Assembly (NCBI RefSeq): GCF_901709675.1
Contig: NC_051097.1
Location: 7,542,039 to 7,606,038 of the forward strand
Direction of reading: 5' to 3'
From: Syngnathus acus
Lineage: Eukaryota > Chordata > Actinopteri > Syngnathiformes > Syngnathidae
DNA length: 64,000 nucleotides
Shown: positions 1-14,100 of the stretch, piece by piece
Layout of the letters: every line of letters begins with the position of its first letter
How positions within the stretch are numbered: the stretch's first letter is position 1
Notes under the pieces: model-generated
Told to the model about the DNA's origin: nothing
What the model saw: only the letters and a program-made list of their open reading frames with translations
The model's database searches: none
Made by a program: the position numbers and the translations under genes

Positions 1-3000
1 GAATTAAGGTTTTATGTCGACACTGGTTCATCCTTTCGAGTGTAAAGGCAAATCCGATTTATTGATCATTTTCGCCCCGTTTGGCGACTTTGCAGCAAAT
101 TTCTGCAGTTGAATGAGTCACTCTATCTTCCTTCTTCATGATATTGCCGCGAGCTGACAAGGGAGCTCATAATGGCCGAGTACATTATTCTCTTCTCGGT
201 GGTCACCAGACACTCTCGCTAGTCTTTGGCCACTCCCGATGCGATGGGTCGTATAAATCAAAAGACCAATAACAAAAAAGGACCACGGCGCTTCAAAGGG
301 ACCGGGCCGTGTCACCGGGGGAGCCGTCGGACCAATGGCGAGGCGGCCCGGGTGTAATAAATTGAACGCAAATTGCTCAGCTTGATTGGGTTCATGATCT
401 GTGGACTTGAGCGTTAAGAGCCTCCAGTAAAAAGGTCTGGCAAATGGGACACGCTTATTTTCCAGCACTGCTTAATGCAGTTATAAAGATCACAGGAAAA
501 GAAGATGGGAGATGTCGAGGGAAAGCGCTGAGGCGGCACCGGCGAGAAGGGGCCACGACGCAAGTACTATACATTTTTTTTCTTAATAAAACTTAGCACT
601 GTGGTTCTCAAACCTTTTACATAGTGCCACCTCAAGAAATAATTAGCTCCGTAAAGATTAACATTAAAATACATAAGTAGTAGATATTGTCTACATGTGT
701 TGCTCCACCGTTTGTGTACAAATTGGATTTCAAGACATTCTAGGCTCTTTCTTATTGTCACTGTCCAACAAAGCTACAATTGAGCTGAACATTGGTGAAG
801 ACGACAATCTGCTGACACTCAACATCTGGACACAAGCAGCATGCTGTCCACAAACAGCCAGCAGCAGACGGGCCGAGCCAAAACAACATCGCCGTCGTTA
901 CGGAAGGTCGCTTGCGTTTCAAGACGCCTTTGAAAAGTTGATATTATGCATTTCGTGTCGTGATGACGTTACGAGTGTCCAACGATATATTGCTTTTGAA
1001 ATTATTAAAGAAACAACATCAATGATTTTTTTTTTATCCCGGGAGGTTTTGCGCCAACATTATTCATTATTCCATATGATGATAATTAACCTCTTCAGTG
1101 AACATGTTTCGGTTGCACAATTCCCCCGTGTGTGTGTGAAGGTCATTTGGCACCCCTCCTCTCTATTTGGCAGTGCTCACTATAAATCACAGAGGAACTG
1201 GCGTGATGGGTATTCATGAAGGCAGCTCCTGCCTCCTGGTCTTTCCCGCAAATATCCAACTACCCCCCACCACTTCTTCACGTCACTTGTAACTTGCACA
1301 GATGTGTCCAATAAATAATACGACATATGGACAACATCATCTATTACATCGCGCCGGTGGTAGATTTGCCGTGTCTTCATTTTTTTTTTTTTTTTTTTTA
1401 CAATCTTGACATTTTAATGAAGTCAATGGAAGTACACTGACACTTTGACTTGCGAGTTAAAATTTCTTTTGTGACTATGTTTGTATCAAACCATCTGTCC
1501 TCAATGAAATGAATAGAAATGCCATTCATTCATTCATTCATTCAAGCCTCCCCAAAAATGTACACTAGCTTTTTCAGGTTCAAACTATCATATAGCATAC
1601 CATCCATTTCACTCTAAATTCTTTTTCAAAGCCATGAGCGATATAATGAATAAAATTAATCCACAAAAACTCACCTCAGGACTTGTGATGCTTCTTGTGG
1701 TTGATGACAGCGCGCTCTCAGCAGACTGTGGCAAAAAACAAAAGAAATTTTGTTGTGTACTTGGCGCCAAGATTGATTTTAACAAAAACAAATCTACTCT
1801 AATGTATTTAACCTCATTATTTTTAGTCATTATTGTAAAAAAACAAAGGCTAGCGGTGACAAATGTATCTTAGTGCACCCACTGTGTAAGAAAAAAAATC
1901 CAGGTGTTCGAATTGGATAATTACACCGCACGGCTTGCTTCGTTAGAATGAGGAAATGGGCGGAGCTTATCACTTTGACTGTTCAAAATTTGTTAGCAAG
2001 CCATTTTAAATTGGTAAATATTACAAAATAATAGACACTTTGGGGGAAAACAAGTTAGTACAGACTTTCATTGATTTGATTAATAAAATGTACCTAATGT
2101 TGTGTCCAGTGAGTGTATTCTCCTCTGTACATATATTTAATCGACATTTCTGTATTATTTATTTTCTGTATTAGAAGAGACACAACAAAGACTGGCTTGC
2201 ATTGAGTTGCTCACCTGCTCATGCAAACTGCAGTTGACGTGTGTGCATGTACGTGCGCGTCCACGTGCGCCCATCTGTCTGTGTCAATAAGTACGTGCCG
2301 TTGGAGGCGGCGGTACCGGTGAGAGAGGCGAGTTCGGCCCCCGAGGCGATGACAAAGCGATCAAAGTCTATGTGTCACATATAAATTGCTTTGACCTTTT
2401 TTTTTTCTTCTTTTTCCTCGTGGCCGGGTGGCGACGAGGGACGTTGTGGCCGACTGGAAAGAGCCCTCGAGTCTGCAAAAACATAAAGGAATGGCAAATG
2501 AAGAAATTAATAGAGCTGCTTGTCCTTTATGGGGTCAAAAAAAAAAACATGCGCTTCCGTTATGATGATGATGCGTTTGACAATTGAGCATTACGTTCAC
2601 ATGAACTAACACTGGGAAAACAATATTGTTTTTGTATTTTTGTCAAGACATTTGATGGATAAGCTTGCAGGCTGATTAGTCAAATCACAATGTGTATGTA
2701 TATTCAAGATACAAGCCGCCGTTTTCTGATATAGCTTAATGCTAACAAACAATACAAAATACCATTGCCGGGCTAACGACTAGCATCAGAGTTGTGATGT
2801 TACAACCCACATGTAGTAAAATAAAAATAAATGATGAAAATAAAAAAAATACAATTTAAAATTTTGCATAAATTACAATTGCATTCTTGAAATTGTATTT
2901 TTTTTTTTTACATTTCGTCCACAAATAATCAACGGCATAAGTCAGCAAAAAGGTTTGTCGCTGTGCAATGCGCATCTCTCCTCCTAACAAGCACGCAGGT

Positions 3001-3610
3001 CATTGGTGTTAATTCAGGTATATGCGTGCGGCCCACTCATGTATGCTTCCACCACGCCTCGTAAGCCCATTAACTAAAGTGGCCATTTTGTGCGAGAGCT
3101 CTCGGTGGCAATACTCTTGACCACTTAAATACATTTGGCTTCTTGATGGCTGCATAAGTAGCCTTCATCTGACGACCTGTTGTCTGAGGCCATCTGCCCA
3201 CCGCAAGACACATCCATAACCTCCGGACACTTGACTTTCGCCGATACAATATTCATGCGTAAGAGCGACAGTGGGGGCAGGCGACGTGATTTTGCCTTTC
3301 CTCAAGCTGCCGTCGCTAATTGAAATTTCTGAAGTGCGGCGTGTTTAATAATGGAATTAATTTCCCGTGCAAAGTGCATCAGATTGAGCGTCGCGGCATG
3401 GGAAGTGAGCTCCAGGCAGCGACGAAGAGAAAACAGCTGGAAAAGTGTAACGGAAATAATCATTATAGCCTTACAAGATGCTGATTTTATTTATCGTAAA
3501 GGGCAATTTCGAAGACAGTGGTGCCGTGACTTGGAAGTTTAATTCATTCCTGTAAAACCGATTCTGTGCAAAGGGGCGGATGGACAATCACCTTGACCAA
3601 ATATAAAAGA

Positions 3611-3820
3611 GCTAATATCGTCCGATTAAATCGGCCAATGGATTAATTGTTTTGAGTATAAACGCATAGATTGCTACAGAAGTGTCCAACTTGGATGGCT
3701 CTGACAAACCAATCAGAGGACAGAAAAGTGCTGACATCAGCGTCCGGCTTACTGAGAATTTAAGTTAATATCGCCCAATTAAATTGGCCAGTCGATTAAT
3801 CGGCTCAAATTGTGTGGCCA
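3611..3820. repeat. Diverged direct repeat pair with palindromic cores
   Basis: Segments at about 3611-3660 and 3766-3820 share the order TAATATCG, a short palindrome and a GGCCA..GATTAAT tail. The palindromic cores differ (CCGATTAAATCGG against CAATTAAATTGG). They look like two decayed copies of one dispersed repeat, or the ends of one element with about 155 bp spacing. No function is implied. Confidence 0.45.
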
Positions 3821-6450
3821 GCTTTTGTCAGATATCTTTTTGAAATCAATGGTGTTGTTGGGAAACTTTGCTGTAATTAGCAACACTTTGAAAATCACTC
3901 GACTGTACGATAGAAGAGCACTATAAATTCCAATGTAGATCAAATTTACAAAATTGCAGTGGTGATGAAAAGCCACAAACAACTATCTACAAGCAGCTTG
4001 GCGTGCCTGCAACAAATTAATTTGCCAGGAAGGCGTTACACATTGAAACACTTAATTAATTGTGTAGCTTTTTGAGGAGCTTGTGGGGTGGGATTTTTTT
4101 CTTTTTTATTGCTATGCAATGTGACAAAAACAGTACGCTCAGCACAATAGTGTCTCACCCGACTCTGCCAAGACATATTAGTCTAATGAAATGTTCACTG
4201 GCTGTAATTGTTGTACAGCAATGGAGGGTTGCTGAGGACACCAAAAAAAATCTCTGATCAGAATTAAAAATCGAAAAATGGCTTTTAAGGACGCAGCGGG
4301 GAGAGCGCCGGTCCGCTGTCCATGAGCTGAATCATCGCAGAGACACAAAGACATTGAGTGGAGTTCAAACACTCAATGATTACACCCTCTTTATATGTCA
4401 AGTACATTTCCATTTAAAGTGCTTGCTTAAACAGCCATGAAAGGCGATCTCCAGCTGCTACGTGCACGCCGGGAAATGAACGACGACGCTCCCTGAGACC
4501 CTCGAGCTGTGCGATTGTATTAGACAAGACCGGAGAGACAGCGAATGTCAATGCACGTGTTAAACGGGTTAATATTAGAGGTGTACAGATCTTTGTTTGC
4601 TTAATTCCCTCCTCGCAAAATTAATCAAGCACATCTGTCAGTGTATTTCTTTGTGTTTGTTATTTTTAATTGAGAGGAAGTCGTTTAAAAGTATGCACTG
4701 CTATCACATTAAATACCCAATTGGGGTGTTTAATGTTCAAAAATTAAATTAAATAAGGTTTTTAAAATGACAAATGTCAAGACCATTGTCTAATTTAATT
4801 GAAGTATTCATGTAATTATTTTTTAAAAATATATAGTATTTTTTTCATCATTAATCCTGTCTGGTGCGATCCCGCATTAGGAGGGTGTGCACACTTATGC
4901 AACCGCAATCGTTTGTTTTTACTTTCCCCTCACTAGAATATTTCTTTTTTTCGATTAACCCAGACAAATGTGACATTACTCAACATAACTATAATTGTGA
5001 CCTCAAATTCAAATGTTCTAGTAGGCTTTTCTTTTTATTTTTATATGTCACCAAAAATCTGGCATTTAAACGGGGCCGTGGAAACTTTCTCTATCCACTA
5101 TTTGTTGTATTTAGCAGCTAGCCTCGCTCACCTGCAAGCTCGCCGGCGCCGCCGTAAACAACATGAATGATGTGCGGGCCCGGCGAGCGTTTTATTAAAT
5201 TACGCATTTCAGCCACCCGTCAGCGTGTGCCTACTTGATTCATTCCCTTTAATGACTTTGCTGATGTAGACTGTCATGCTGTAATGAAAAGGTAAAGACA
5301 AGCAAGCGGCGGCGCCGTAAATAAGTCTCGGGCGCATGAGGAATAATGACAGGAGTTTAATGTCCAATTAGATTAAAAGGCTCTCTGACACAAAAGCAGG
5401 ATGCTGAGTGCACTGCTCAATGAGCCCGCGCGAGACATTGATTAACGCTAAACAGATCTATTATTCCCGCGCAAGGTAGTGAACAACAGCTCTACCTGCC
5501 ACGGCTCTGCACGTCGTAAAACGCCGGACGCCGCGTCCGCCCTGCCCGGCGGGTTTGATAAAGATTAACAGAGCAGGCCGATAACGGACTTGTCAAGGGC
5601 GTCGGCGTGTAAAGGGGTCGGTGTATCGTTTTCACTTTTCAAGTTCAACGCAACTGCTCCCGTAGGAAATCATGTCAATTCCGATTCATTTCTTCCATAA
5701 AGCCCTTATGAACCGAAAAGCCATAAGAAGTTAACCACGCAGAAAACTAAATAACACGAAAGATGACTTTCACGCCATGACAAAAGACGGCGTCGGCAAA
5801 AAAGCTCGGCAAGTTACTTTGTTCAAAATGGCCGCTCGAAAACAAAATGGCTGACTTCCTGTTCAATGTCAGTTCCAAATACCTTGTGACTTTTTCCTAC
5901 ATCCTGTTATGATAGATGTCATCGTTTTGTACGAGGCATGCACCGCTAAATTGCTCTTCGGGGTGGGTGTCGTGTATCTTATCCACAATTTATGCATTGC
6001 TGAAATGTACTTTTCCCTTTGCCTTGTGTGACTAAATGCAAAAAGGCAGGCACTTGAACTCACGGCGAGGTCACGTACGCAATGTGAGTCCTCGAGGATG
6101 ATGGCACGCGGAACGTAGAGAGTGTTTGGGGGTGGGGGGGGCTCGTTTGCCCCCATTAACATGGCGCTTGGACTCCATTTGGAGCGCACTTGTCTCATTG
6201 ATTCAACAAGATGCCGATCGAAAAGGCATAAACGTGTGTCGTCATGACTACAAGATGAAGCTAACGCAGCCAGTTATTTTTTTTATTCAAGGCACTATGG
6301 TAGAATAAAATAAAAGATCAGGCACTCACTCAAGTGCGTGTTTGTTTTTATGAATGACGACGAGTTGCGCATTTTGCCAGCAATACCGACGACGGTGAAC
6401 ATATTTTCTCGTTTATCCGTAATTATGAAGTATGAACTAAGTAGAACAAT

Positions 6451-6535
6451 GCCTTGAGATACAAGTTTAATTTGTTCCATGACTATGCTAGTAACATTTT
6501 TCCCAAATTGTCTTTCTCCATCCAATCAAATGAAT
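6451..6535 (+). repeat. Partial copy of the GGTGCCTTGAGATA-ended element
   Basis: The stretch begins with TGCCTTGAGATACAAGTTTA and continues with TTGTTCCATGACTATGC. It aligns base for base with minor changes to the left end of the element at 44401-44940. Only this end is present, so it is a truncated copy. Confidence 0.55.
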
Positions 6536-9500
6536 GGATATTAAATCCATTCCAGTCTCTGCTCAAACCTCTTTGTGATATATTGTTTTTTTATTTACTA
6601 TGATTTGATGCTTACTAAAACATAGTAATTATATAATCAAATAGAATGTAAAGGAATTAAGCTATTTTTGCACATTATATAGACGTCCATATGCACAAGT
6701 GAGTGTGAAAGTTTGTTTGTCAACACTTTTTTTTTTTTTTTTTTACATCACACTTATGCACCCGCACTTGAACGTCTTAATTCTTCACAGCATTCAAACG
6801 TTTGCCTCTTGGCATAAATGCATCTCATTTTTTATCATCAGATTTCCTACACTGCTTCAATGGTGTTAAAACTCTTGAATGCATTTGAATTGTTGCTGTG
6901 TGTTTTCAACACAACAATTCTAGCACACAGCAAGTTTGAGGTGATGCCGTGTTCCACACAAACAAAAGGTATAATGAGGAAAGAAAAAACGTGTTTCATT
7001 CACCGTGTGGAGAATTTAGCCGTGAAAGTTGCACGCTTCTAATAGGAGAAATGGTGGAAAAGTTAATTAACTAGGTAAGCCTTGGGGGGGCTACAAAAAC
7101 GCATCCCCAAGCAACGGCAAAGAGCCAGAATGACCCCCGGCTACATCAGACCTGCTTACTGATACAGAAAATGTGATTGCTTTTCATATTTCCAACATGA
7201 TTTTTTTTTTCGTCTCCCCCCTTGGGAGTCAGTCACTCACAATGTATTACAATAGGTAGTGCTCAAAAAATGTAGAAAAAAAAAAAAAGAGAAAATTACA
7301 AAGCAAGAGGGAATCAACTAGCTAAATTAATGCTAATGAAATAGCATAATTATAAATGAGAAAATGTTGAAAAACAGAGTCTAAAGAGGCTAAAATAACA
7401 TTTACCCGCCAAAACAACGAGCCTCTCACATTCAATGAGAGTTCATGTATATATGTAAATGCCGGATGATCTCTTTTTTTTTTATGAAGTACATTTTTAG
7501 GGGTACTTTCGGGAAGCATTTGCCTTTCGAGGTCACGTTAATGAGGCTATTTGTTTGAGGGAACGCTGCGGAATACACAAGCGTCTGGCCACATACAGTC
7601 GGTAACTAACAGGCAGCGAGTTGCCCTCTTCACCCGTGTGTGTGTGCGTTTTCGTGATCTCGTGCGTGTGTGATGTATACCCGTCACCTTCTTGTTAGGG
7701 CGACAGCAGAGGATAACAATCAGTCCAAGACAAATGATGCGCTCTCCGTTGCTCTGCTGTGTCACCTTTGACCCCCCCTCCCCGGTGCGCACGTCCCTGT
7801 CTACCTGATGTCTGTCTGACACGCAACAATAGCTCCGTAGAAATATTATACTGTGTGGTATATATTTGGAAATGAAATTTGGCTTTGTATTATTCGTCAA
7901 TTAAACTGCCATATAAAGTTTCAAGAAAGTTTCCGGATATTCTTCAAAAACTGGCTTTTTGTTGGAATATCTTAGCAGGTGGTATGGTAGCTAAGATGTT
8001 CTGGGGTTCAGACACGTGACGGGTGTCCTCTAGGTAATGTGCTAAAAAAAAGAAAAATGTTTGGTTGGGGGTGCTGTGTTCTTAATGACCATCTGCTCGG
8101 AGAGCACTGTTTTAATGAAGACGGATGAGAGGGGGGGGGGGCGACCGTGGGAGCTCCAGGCTGGGGACACATCTATGTCCATCTATGTCAAGTTGAACCT
8201 TTGCTGAAAGTTAAAAACAGCTTTCTTCAAATGTTCACTTTTTGTCAAACTAGTAGTAGTTGATTTGCTGCCCCCACACAGCGTTAATATTTCAACTTTG
8301 TCAAAGTAAAAAAAAAAAAAAAAAAAAACGCCCGGATGAAACTCCTAAGTCTCAAAGCGCAGCTGATATCATGATGAGCGGAAGAGCTGTACCTCAGTGC
8401 TCTCCATCGTTTCATTACCCCGCCATTAATAAGAGCCAAGAAGAAGTGTGAGCGTGCAGCATTTGCACCCCGAGGCCTCACCACAACGATTGTGCGCTAA
8501 AATTAAAAATGAGGCCCATGGCCATAACGACGAGCTCCAAACAGTCAATGGTGCTTCTTATTAAGAGTTTCACCGAGGGAGGCTTGAATAAAGAAGCCAA
8601 TCCTGCAGAGGACATTACTTTTACCGCAAAGGTTGTCAGAGATGTTCACGTCGGATTGATGGATAGAGACGGAAGATGCTCAGAAGAACATCTCCCGCAC
8701 ACTCATCTCCATCATGTGACAGACGAGAGGCAGAGGAGGTGGATCAATGGAAAAAAGCTGGATAGGTAGATAGCTGATCCTAAGTGATATAAAACGAGAA
8801 ATATTCGAAAGAGTGTAACTTGCTTAACGTAGCCCTCGCCCGCGTCGTTATTAAGAGGAATGACGCCAATATGCTGACATCTCCCACACTGAAGTGTGGC
8901 CCTCTTAAAAGGATTGACTCAGCTCCCAATGACCTTGCGTTATTAGGAAATCAAAAGTCGATTAATTAATCACGGGTGCTTGCTCGGAGTGTGTGTGTGC
9001 GTGCATTACCTTAAGTGACTGTTGCAGTTTAACTTCCAAGGGAATCGGCCTGTCCCGACACCTCAGATGGCCTAAATGGATCCCTGTGAGTGGTAGAGAG
9101 TCTATTAGTGCATTAATTCCGCCGCAGAGCTTTTAACTCTGTGCTTATGAATCATCTCCCTCGAATTTTACCTCCGACATATTGTACTTTTATGTGAGGG
9201 CTGCAAAGAAAGGTGAAGAGAAAAGAGGGGGGGGGGGGGGAACCACACTTGGCTTGTCTAGTACTGCAGGAGAACATGCGCCAAGGCACTGCTGCGGGCG
9301 TTTGGATGTTGACTAGAAGAGCGAACACGTGCGATGTTATTCCTCCCGCAGCTTCTGAAGCTATTCCCTCCTGTTACTCTCTGACATTTGGAAAACACAA
9401 CACTCGGTTTGGAAGATGGAGGGGAGCCAAGGAGTGCTTTTTGGTGTGAGGACGCAAAAGACAACTGGTCTGTTGTACAAATATGTCGACTTCATCTGTT

Positions 9501-11131
9501 CTGGATGTGTGCTTTGAATATGAAAGATGGACAAGCTGCACTGCTTAAAGGTCCCATGCCAAATTATTTTGAGTATACAAGCTTTGTTTTCCTTTAACTG
9601 GGTTTGCTTGATAATTGTGTTTTGGCCCAGGGCGCCTTATTTCAAGCAATTTTTCAAAAATTGACGTTGAGTTTGAAATGAAAAAATTGAATCAGTGGCT
9701 GTTAAAAAAAAAAAAAAAAAAGAATTCTAAGTTTACAAAAACAACATTGTGGAGCAGGAATATTTCCAAAATTGTACTTTGCCGTGCTGCAGTGCAGTTG
9801 TGCAGACTACAAGCATCATAACAAGCATATCGTTAATTAATACCTAGCGCTCTTTGACAGCGTCATATTGGATCTCATTAGAATGTGGAATGCTGTTGCT
9901 GAGTTTCTCCATCAACTCCCACGGCTGACAAGCAATTGGTGTGCCAATACTGCCCCCTGCAGGTGAAAGAGGAAATAAATCTCAAAAGGACAGTCAAGAA
10001 AACTTGCATTTAATCATCTATGCGCGAGAGGTAGGAGATGCAGTGAAGAATATTTTGCAATTAATTGAATTATTTAAATGTAAAATGTGAGTTAGACAGA
10101 AATGTTATCTTGGAAGTTTGGGAATTTTCTAAATATCATAATATATAACTATATGACCGGAACGAGCTGAACTATTTGAAAATCAATATGCTGGGTTTTG
10201 ATTGGCTGAGTCAAAATGTATCAGTTATCTTACTGAATACCTGGCGTTAAACTATCAGAACGACACTGTCAGTCATAACCAAGCGGATCTTTGTCACGGC
10301 AGAATCATTGATGCACCTCCCGGTATTGAATGTCAGTCGTTTGTTCAGGTGAGAGTACAACCATCTTTCATTGGTCACTACAATCAAGGTTGGTTTCAAG
10401 GTTGGTTACCACGGCAACCAGGAGCACATTCCACACGGCAAACATGACAGGCCTGGCAGAACTTAATGATTTCAAAAAAAGTTTTAGCATTACAATATAC
10501 AGCATAGGCAGTGTCAGAAATCAAAATATTAAGAGAATAAATAAAGTCAACAAAGAGAGGATATTATTACTTCATAAGGTAGCTTTTTTTAAACTTTGTT
10601 CAGGTTACTTTTCTCTAATGTCATGTCGAAAGGTGCCGAGAAAAATCCTCGACGTTAATGATATTACTAACTCACACAGAGCAAAAAAAAAAAAGTTACT
10701 GAAGACAGAAGAGTGACGCTGAGATTTGTGCGCCCACCCCTCCCAACACTGCTTGGTACACCGCTAGCGTTGCTCACTTTACACTCAGAGCGAAGGAGAC
10801 ATGTCACCGTGGGGAACAGCCGCAACAACAACAACAAGTGAGTTAACTCTTCTCGCCGCTATTATTCATACCTGATGGTATATATATCTCTCATTCGGAA
10901 GGTATGGCTGAGTCCAATAAAAGACAATTCCATATGTAGGTCAGCTGGGACTCAGGCGATAGAAAATGGATGAATTGATGGATATCCAAAAAAATACGTG
11001 CCATGTAAAGTCCAAAAGTCAACCGAGCTGGTTTAATATTACTTTCTTCTTCATCTGAGCCCAAAAGCAGCATGCTTCCCCTCAAAAACGCCGGATCCAC
11101 GTGAGCTCCGTCTGAGCTCTCGGCCTCGGCC

Positions 11132-14100
11132 ATGAGTGGAAAGGGTTGCCAGCTCCTGGTGTCGCCATGCGGCGTGTCACCGTCGCTGGGGAAGATGAGA
11201 GGGCACCGGTCCCAGGCAGTCAAGGTGCCCGTGACTTCCCCTCAGTGGGGCGGCCTTCCCTTCTCGGGCGTGAACAAAGTGAGCGGCGGGAAGCAGAACG
11301 GCGGCCCCGTGACCCTGCCAAGCCTGAGCCTCCACAGGAAGGTGTTGACAAATGGGAAGCAGGACGTGGAGACACAAGATGTAACCTTTCTAGGAGGCTC
11401 TTCCAAAAAAGGTAACTGCAGTGCAGACCTCATCCGAGGTTTAACAATGCTAATCCTCGAACGGGTACATTAATATAGATAATCGGGCAAAATTGGAGTA
11501 TTTTGCCTCCCTTGTGATTAATGTCAGGAAAGATGAGATCATTGTCTCAACGATTATCCTGCGCTTTGTGGGACAAGTGATTTCATTTCCTCACAGATAT
11601 GCTCTGAAGATGATCAGGGCAGACTATCGTAAATATAAAAGATGTAATAATATGCCAATTTTTTAATACATTTTTCATTTTGTCTTTAACATGCCGATTA
11701 AGTCATTAGCAGGTAAAAAAAAAAATCCTCCTCATTTACTTAAGATGCCTCAGCTCATCTGAAGTCTCCATGCCTCAAATACTTGAAATATGCAATCACC
11801 CACCACCAAATTCTTCTCACCTCACTCTCTCATGCGGTCATGTCGTCCGACCTTTCGGTCTCTCTTTTTTATTTTTTTTAACTGATTAACCAAGCATGAA
11901 GCTGATCGCTTAAGTAAGGTGGAACGAGACGAACCGCTCATTAGTGATTAACAGATCTGAAGGTGTCTGCGCCTGTTCGCGTTGTCAAGGGAAATTCCGT
12001 AGTTAAAAACAAACACGTATGATTTATATTTGTTTGGAGGCCTGGCGGACTTGTTTTCGTGTGGAACTAATTTCTAGCAACTCTATAATCAACTCCCATC
12101 TGGCTCGATTATCGTCATCGATGTACCCTGATTGACATTTGCATTCATTCTGAGGGTCTTTGGTCCAGCAGGTGGTTCCAGACCTGCCATTGAAGTTCTT
12201 GGGCACCCTGCCGGTTCGAACCTCACGATAACCAACGTTCCGATGTCTGTTGTCCCTGGTCATCATCAACACGATGTTACGTCTTATCACCCGTCTCTTG
12301 ATACAAGGTGGGTGACATCACCAGTCAGCCATGATTAACCCTGCAAGTGTAGCTTACAACATTTTGGTTTCAGGTCAGTGCTGTCCAGAGAATCCCTGGC
12401 ATCCACCACCCTTAGTCTTTTCGAAACCCAGTCAGTGTTTAGCGGACGAAGCGATTGGCCGTTTGGCTACCGCGTCCTTCCCCCTCTGGGTCAGACACCG
12501 TGTTCCGCCCTGGCCCCCGAGGGCGGCGAGCAACACAACGTGGGAACGGCCATGTCCAGCACGGAGGCCTCTGGCGGCACGAGCACGTCAGCCTCCCTTC
12601 CGTCATACCTCTTCACGGGTGATTCCGGGAGCCCCAAACAGCCTAACGCAAAGAAGAGAGCCCTTTCCATGTCGCCCTTATCGGACGTAATGGGGATGGA
12701 TTTCAACTCCATCATACGTACCTCGCCTACGTCGCTTGTGGCTTATATCAATAGCTCACCGGCTTCTCATCCGACGATCTCGCCCATTCAGTCCGAGGGC
12801 TACGGCCACTTCCTGGGCGTGAGGGGTTCTTGGATCCCCCAGGTTCATCCCTACACTACGTCACAGAATCTGAGTCCACCGGGCGACTGCAGTCGCACAA
12901 AAGTTCTGGAAGAGGGCGGGGCTCTGGAAAGTGAGATGGCTAACATGGTGGTGGAACAACAGTCTCTTCCAAATTCAAAGGAAGTGGGAACTCTGGGTAA
13001 GATTTTAGAAACCTGTCAAGAAGAGACCAACATGACTCTGCAGCTTCACTCAGGTGAAGAAGCTGCTCTCCCTCGGGGACCTCCACCACCCTACCACTCC
13101 CATCGGCACTTTCACCTTCCTAGAAGTCAGCACAGAATAAGGACTCAAGAAACCCTCAACCAGGGTCCCGTGGGCCCACCCCGGCATGGCCTCGGCTTTT
13201 TACCCCAGATCCCCATGCTGGAGGAAGAAGAGGGCGAAACGGACGACTGCGGCGCCCACGCTTGCCTGTGGATGGACTGCAATGCGGTCTACGACCAAAA
13301 GGATGAGCTAGTGAGACACATTGAAAAACTCCACGTGGACCAGAGGAAGGCCGAGGACTTCACATGCTACTGGGCAGGCTGTCCTCGGAACCTCAAACCT
13401 TTCAATGCCCGTTACAAGCTTTTGATCCACATGAGGGTCCATTCGGGAGAGAAGCCCAACAAGTGTATGGTAAATCATCCACCGCTTGTATTCATTAGGA
13501 TCTTTGGGTAACAGGATCTCGTCTTATTTCTGGCATTGTTCATTTCGATGAAATATTTCCCATTGTGGAGACTCTCACCCCCACCCCCTCATTTCTTTTC
13601 GTCCACTCCCACTGGGAAATTACATAGGACGCAGATGAGTAATGCACTCTAGCCAAGACACACTTCAAGTGTCCGCCATCAACCAGTCAATTATTAACAG
13701 CGGGCAGAACGGCTGGCGACCTTTTGTGAGAGAATATTCACTTATTTCTCCAAGCTGCCGCTGTTGCCATGGTTGAAGTGCAAATTGTTGCAATCGCGCT
13801 GCTCGTAACTGTCAACTCTTTGTTTACCCTTTGATGGGATTCCTTTTTTTATACATTACATCAAGTCTGGAGTCCTCTGCACATTTTTGGGCAATTTTTG
13901 CGGGAAATTGCGTTGGAAACGTTAGTTGCTAAAAGCTCAGCTGATTTTGCTGGGGGATGAGTGGCAGGTCGAGGCTAAGATGCATGCTGTGAAAGTAGAA
14001 GCAGTGGAGAACAATTGAAAGGCGCTCTTGTTACATCGTGAATAGAAAGAACAAGCTCAAACTTGTACCTGCCATGGTATCACATGTTTGATTTTCTTTG

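Larger units (their letters stand above)
1..11131. other. Non-coding region upstream of glis3 first coding exon
   Basis: No coding exon is recognisable on either strand. Open frames here are short, start at random positions and resemble no family I know. The region is AT-rich with homopolymer runs, an ATTC tetranucleotide run near 1522-1543 and scattered repeat fragments. Some stretches (about 5170-5620 and 8500-9200) look less repetitive and contain several TAAT-type cores. They could be conserved enhancers of glis3, but conservation cannot be judged from one sequence. Untranslated or alternative 5' exons of glis3 could also lie here. Confidence 0.6.

Noticed and set aside
695-1219. 174-codon open frame near the window start
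   Set aside because: No recognisable domain, no splice context linking it to a gene, and ordinary AT-rich spacer composition.
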